Positions 6,912-9,548 of a DNA stretch of 9,548 nt are shown one piece after another. This stretch comes from Salinibacterium sp. (lineage in GTDB: Bacteria > Actinomycetota > Actinomycetes > Actinomycetales > Microbacteriaceae), in contig SCSV01000108.1 of NCBI GenBank assembly GCA_004297555.1, positions 1-9,548 of the forward strand, read 5' to 3'. Position 1 is the stretch's first letter. Every line of letters starts with the position of its first letter. A program made the translations under genes and the position numbers. The notes under the pieces are model-generated. The model ran no database searches. It was given only the letters and a program-made list of their open reading frames with translations, and had not been told where the DNA came from.

Positions 6912-6927
6912 GATGCGGAGATCGAAC

Positions 6928-7278
6928 ATGCTCGAAGAGCTGAATTCCGAAGCGACCGAGGCGCGCGTCATCACCACCGAAACCTTCGTCTGGGAAGGCG
7001 TCACCATCCTCGTCAGCTATGAGCCGGATTGGCTTGGTCTGGGCGCCAAGGGTGTTGGCACGCCCTACGCTCACCTGGAGATTCAGGTCTTGGAGCCGAA
7101 GGGCGCTCCGCTGCCGATCACTGACACCGGCTACAAGTCGGAGTTCTGCAGCGTCGGCGAAGTCGAGGAAGCCGGTGGTCCCATCGCGATCGTCACGGCG
7201 CTGCTGGAGGAGTTCGCCGAAACCAAAACCTGGCGCGTCCGTCGCGCACGCTGGGAACAGCAGGATCTGTTTGGCTAG
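6928..7278 (+). CDS. Conserved-looking hypothetical protein, 116 residues
   Basis: The start is set by GGAG at 6917-6920, seven bases before the ATG. The frame is open back to 6796, but the upstream part is Arg-rich and crosses the hairpin, so it is unlikely to be coding. The protein is acidic and mostly strand-forming, with ITTETFVWEGVTILVSYEP, then AHLEIQVLEPKGAPLPITDTGYKS, then a helical C-terminus ending RRARWEQQDLF. There is no signal peptide or membrane segment. It gives me the impression of a small protein common on alphaproteobacterial plasmids and genomic islands, but I cannot name a family or function. It is followed 7 bases later by a strong hairpin, so it is probably the last gene of its transcript. 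Confidence 0.8.
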   Translation: MLEELNSEATEARVITTETFVWEGVTILVSYEPDWLGLGAKGVGTPYAHLEIQVLEPKGAPLPITDTGYKSEFCSVGEVEEAGGPIAIVTALLEEFAETKTWRVRRARWEQQDLFG

Positions 7279-7285
7279 CGGTGTG

Positions 7286-7313
7286 CCGCTCGGCCGCCCT
7301 TGCGGCCGAGCGG
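7286..7313. terminator. Strong GC hairpin between convergent genes
   Basis: Arms of 12 bp (CCGCTCGGCCGC and GCGGCCGAGCGG) pair perfectly around the loop CCTT, directly after the stop codon of the plus-strand gene and 25 bases beyond the end of the minus-strand remnant. Only a weak CCTTCC tail follows. It probably works as a bidirectional terminator or 3' stabiliser. Confidence 0.65.
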
Positions 7314-7337
7314 GCCTTCCCATCGACCAGAGCGGCG

Positions 7338-7694
7338 CTACGGCAGGGTGAGGAAGGTTCTGCTCTTCGCCTCGTAGACGCCCCAGCCACCCACGCTCAC
7401 ATGAAAATGCAGGTCGGGCTCCGTGACCGGTTTCACGCCGGCTTGAAGTGGCGGTCGGGTCAGGAAGCCGGGGTCGGCTTCGACCTCTTTGGCGAACCAT
7501 TCGAGCCGGCGATGGACCTGCATCGCCTCCATCACCGCGGCCCTGTTGCTTCCGTCGCTCGTGTAGCCGGTTCCATAGTAGGCGACGCCATCGATGTTGA
7601 CCGTCGCGTTCGTGCCAACGTCGCGTAGACCCTTGCGCTGGTCGGTGTTGATGGCGTCCGGGGAGATGCCGTTCAGCGGGCTGACGAAGCCAGC
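7338..7694 (-). pseudogene. 5'-truncated gene, C-terminal remnant
   Basis: The frame is open for 118 codons upstream of its TAG stop and shows strong preference for G or C at third codon positions, so it was coding. The peptide includes SPLNGISPDAINTDQRKG, NIDGVAYYGTGYTSDGSNRA, a helix VMEAMQVHRRLEWFAKEVEADP, and the ending DLHFHVSVGGWGVYEAKSRTF. There is no ATG start; the only usable start is a GTG at 7535 deep inside the conserved-looking part. Just upstream, a TGA at 7695-7697 blocks the frame, after which the codon bias is lost. This fits loss of the 5' part through rearrangement, followed by unrelated sequence. I do not recognise the family. Translation from the internal GTG, giving 65 residues, is possible but has no clear support. 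Confidence 0.6.
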
Positions 7695-7931
7695 TCAATC
7701 CCACTCGCGCAACGTCGGCGAGCGATTCAAGAGATCTGTCGTGGCTATTGGTGGGCCGAGGACCCGAACACCAGGTCGCGTGGCTGCGGAACGCACTGGC
7801 ACGCTCGCGGGCACGGTGGAAGATCGTGGTCGGGCACCTCCCAGCCTACTCACGTCTTCTAAGTCATCGATTCCCCAATTCGGGTAATACGCAACACGGT
7901 AATGCGCCATAGTGAAGAGGCTGTAATGCAT
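7695..7931 (-). CDS. Doubtful small ORF, possibly the upstream half of the broken gene
   Basis: This 78-codon frame starts at an ATG at 7931 and ends with a TGA. It is in the same frame as the remnant that follows, so only that one stop separates them. The first 28 residues (MHYSLFTMAHYRVAYYPNWGIDDLEDV) look protein-like, but the rest is Pro/Arg/Thr-rich with weak codon bias. No Shine-Dalgarno sequence is visible. It may be a real small gene, a degenerate 5' half of the same gene, or chance. Confidence 0.25.
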   Translation of the reverse strand: MHYSLFTMAHYRVAYYPNWGIDDLEDVSRLGGARPRSSTVPASVPVRSAATRPGVRVLGPPIATTDLLNRSPTLREWD

Positions 7932-8123
7932 TGGAATTGCACAATATTTTTGGCTACCATTTGGGCGGGAGCCTGAATCGAAGGAGCGCGGACGACGTCC
8001 GAGGAGCGTCTACTTCAGAATTATTAATGAGTCTGATGAGACTATACTCTCGGTTAATCTAAAGAAGAATTTGTCTTTGTGACAATTTATCCGAGAGTCG
8101 CTCTTTAGGAGGGAGTAGTCCTG
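7932..8123 (+). promoter_or_regulatory. Low-GC region upstream of the chemotaxis receptor
   Basis: This stretch is clearly richer in A and T than its surroundings. It holds a palindrome with 6-bp arms, CGGACG-A-CGTCCG at 7989-8001, and an inverted repeat with 8-bp arms, ACTCTCGG at 8046-8053 with CCGAGAGT at 8091-8098, which may bind a regulator. AGGAGG at 8107-8112 is the ribosome binding site of the receptor gene, 11 bases before its ATG. I see no convincing match to a sigma-70 or sigma-28 promoter. Confidence 0.4.
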
Positions 8124-9548
8124 ATGGATCTGGCGAACGTGAAATTCTCAAAAAAGATTATCGTGACGCTGGGGGCAATGATCGCGATCTTCACCGCCTG
8201 CAACGCCGTCATATACTGGCAGATGCGGACTATAGAGGCTATGGAGCTTCGCAATGACCTAACATTCGATCTCACGATCGAGGCGCAGACAATACTACGT
8301 GGCGTGGTCGAACAGCAGGCATCTGCCCGTGGCTATGTTCTCGCCGAAGACCCCTTGGTGCTGCAACAGCACCGCGAAAGCCGCACCCTCACTGCGAAGT
8401 CCCTTGATCGCTTCATCTCGCACACCTCCAGCGAAGAGCAGAGGGTGCGGGCCATCGCCCTCCGTGCGGCGATCGCAGAGTGGCAGGTACAGCATCTGGA
8501 TCGACCCTTGGCGCTCGCCCGGGATCCGGCTCAGCGGCCGGCGGCGATGGCGATGCTCGGCCGGAAGTCGCTCGGACCCATTCGAAAGGATCTCGACGAC
8601 TTGGTCCGCGAGCAGGGTCGAATTCAGGACCAGCGTATTGCGGCTTCGCTCGGCTCCGTGCGCCTGGCTGAGCTCGTCCTTCTCGTCGCGACCCTTATCG
8701 GCCTGGCTGCGGCCGCCGGATTCGCGACGCTGCTGTCTCGCCTGGTCGCGCGACCAGTGACGCAGATGACGAACCTTATGCGGCGCCTGGCCGCCGGCGA
8801 CAATTCTGTCGTCGTTGAGGGCCAGGAACGGCGCGACGAAATTGGCGATATGGCCAAGGCGGTGGAGGTGTTCAAGGCGAACGCACTCGCGAAGATGGAG
8901 GCTGATCGCAAGGCGGAAGCCGCGAAGGCGCAGGCGGAACGTGATCGCGAAGCCGCGAGCGCCGCGGCGATCGCTCAGGAACAGGCCTTTGTCGTGGGGG
9001 CTTTCGGAAGCGCGCTAGGGCGATTGGCGGCCGGGGATCTGACGTGCCGCGTCGACGACAGCCTGCCGTCGGCCTACGAGGCGCTACGAAGCGATTTCAA
9101 CGCCTCGATGCAGAAGCTGGAGGAGACGTTGCGCGTGATTGCGGGGGCAAGCCAAGGGATCCGAGGCGGCGCCGGAGAGATCGCCGCAGCCGCCGACGAC
9201 ATGTCGAAGCGAACGGAGCAGCAAGCGGCGAGCCTCGAGGAAACGGCGGCAGCACTCGATGAGATCACCGCCACGGTTCGGAAGACTGCTGAGGGCGCGA
9301 AGGCCGCGCGCGATACGGCCACGTCAGCCCGTCAGGGGGCTGACGCGGGAGGACAGGTGGTCCGCGAGGCGGTAGGGGCGATGTCCGGCATCGAGGCGTC
9401 GTCGAGCCAAATCAGCCAGATCATCGGTGTGATCGACGAGATCGCCTTCCAGACCAACCTGCTGGCCCTCAACGCGGGCGTGGAGGCGGCCCGGGCCGGC
9501 GATGCGGGCAAGGGCTTCGCGGTCGTCGCGTCCGAAGTCCGCGCGCTG
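8124..9548 (+). CDS. Methyl-accepting chemotaxis protein, C-terminus beyond the window
   Basis: The receptor senses a signal outside the membrane and controls the CheA kinase through CheW. 475 codons are visible. TM1 is at about 11-31 and TM2 at about 183-205, with a 150-residue helical periplasmic domain between them that fits a CHASE3-like or four-helix-bundle sensor. A HAMP domain follows TM2 (about 207-257, with the DEIGDMAKAVEVF signature), then a charged Ala/Glu/Lys helix (about 255-288) and a second HAMP-like segment (about 290-340, GRLAAGDLTCRV). The methylation helix lies around 364-381 (TEQQAASLEETAAALDEI). The signalling hairpin starts at 439 (DEIAFQTNLLALNAGVEAARAG) and is intact to the edge at SEVRAL. 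The ATG at 8124 is supported by AGGAGG. The gene looks chromosomal in character and may mark the end of the mobile region. Confidence 0.95.
   Translation, partial: MDLANVKFSKKIIVTLGAMIAIFTACNAVIYWQMRTIEAMELRNDLTFDLTIEAQTILRGVVEQQASARGYVLAEDPLVLQQHRESRTLTAKSLDRFISHTSSEEQRVRAIALRAAIAEWQVQHLDRPLALARDPAQRPAAMAMLGRKSLGPIRKDLDDLVREQGRIQDQRIAASLGSVRLAELVLLVATLIGLAAAAGFATLLSRLVARPVTQMTNLMRRLAAGDNSVVVEGQERRDEIGDMAKAVEVFKANALAKMEADRKAEAAKAQAERDREAASAAAIAQEQAFVVGAFGSALGRLAAGDLTCRVDDSLPSAYEALRSDFNASMQKLEETLRVIAGASQGIRGGAGEIAAAADDMSKRTEQQAASLEETAAALDEITATVRKTAEGAKAARDTATSARQGADAGGQVVREAVGAMSGIEASSSQISQIIGVIDEIAFQTNLLALNAGVEAARAGDAGKGFAVVASEVRAL

Noticed and set aside
6796..6927. Upstream extension of the 116-residue gene
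   Set aside because: The Arg-rich peptide crosses a hairpin, and a good Shine-Dalgarno sequence supports the ATG at 6928.
6889..7704. 271-codon minus-strand frame
   Set aside because: It crosses two better-supported genes and both hairpins, and its translation is Arg/Pro/Gly-rich and low-complexity.

Overview
The window is GC-rich DNA with an alphaproteobacterial look. The best pointers are a short MobA/MobL-type relaxase, and a chemotaxis receptor with two HAMP-like stretches and a long charged linker, a layout common in Caulobacterales and relatives; the order-level assignment is inference. Positions 1-7700 read as an accessory or mobile region: transfer genes, toxin-like or defence-like genes, a remnant gene, and patches of lower GC near 190-370 and 7930-8110.

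Left part (1-2260), minus strand: an unrecognised AT-rich gene running off the left edge; a small conserved-looking hypothetical gene; and, overlapping it, a 330-residue MOBQ-type relaxase (MobA/MobL family) without the helicase half of TraA. Just upstream of the relaxase, a sequence close to the IncQ/Ti-type nic core sits next to a small hairpin and is a good oriT candidate. About 630 bases without a convincing gene follow.

Centre (2896-6745): the most interesting block. On the minus strand, a gene with an Rx4H (HEPN ribonuclease) motif is followed by a PIN-domain nuclease gene with a long C-terminal extension. Divergently on the plus strand lies a Fic-family AMP-transferase with an intact catalytic loop, an N-terminal self-inhibitory motif and a C-terminal winged-helix-like region. 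The 211-bp divergent region holds two tandem copies (period 55 bp) of a three-half-site operator. The second copy overlaps a possible promoter and contains the fic Shine-Dalgarno sequence, so autoregulation is likely. A HEPN gene beside a PIN gene suggests a two-nuclease defence or toxin cassette, which I cannot match to a named system.

Right part (6746-9548): a small unrecognised plus-strand gene with a good ribosome binding site and a strong hairpin at each end; a 5'-truncated minus-strand gene whose frame continues past one TGA into a weaker upstream ORF; a low-GC regulatory stretch; and the first 475 codons of a methyl-accepting chemotaxis protein cut by the right edge.
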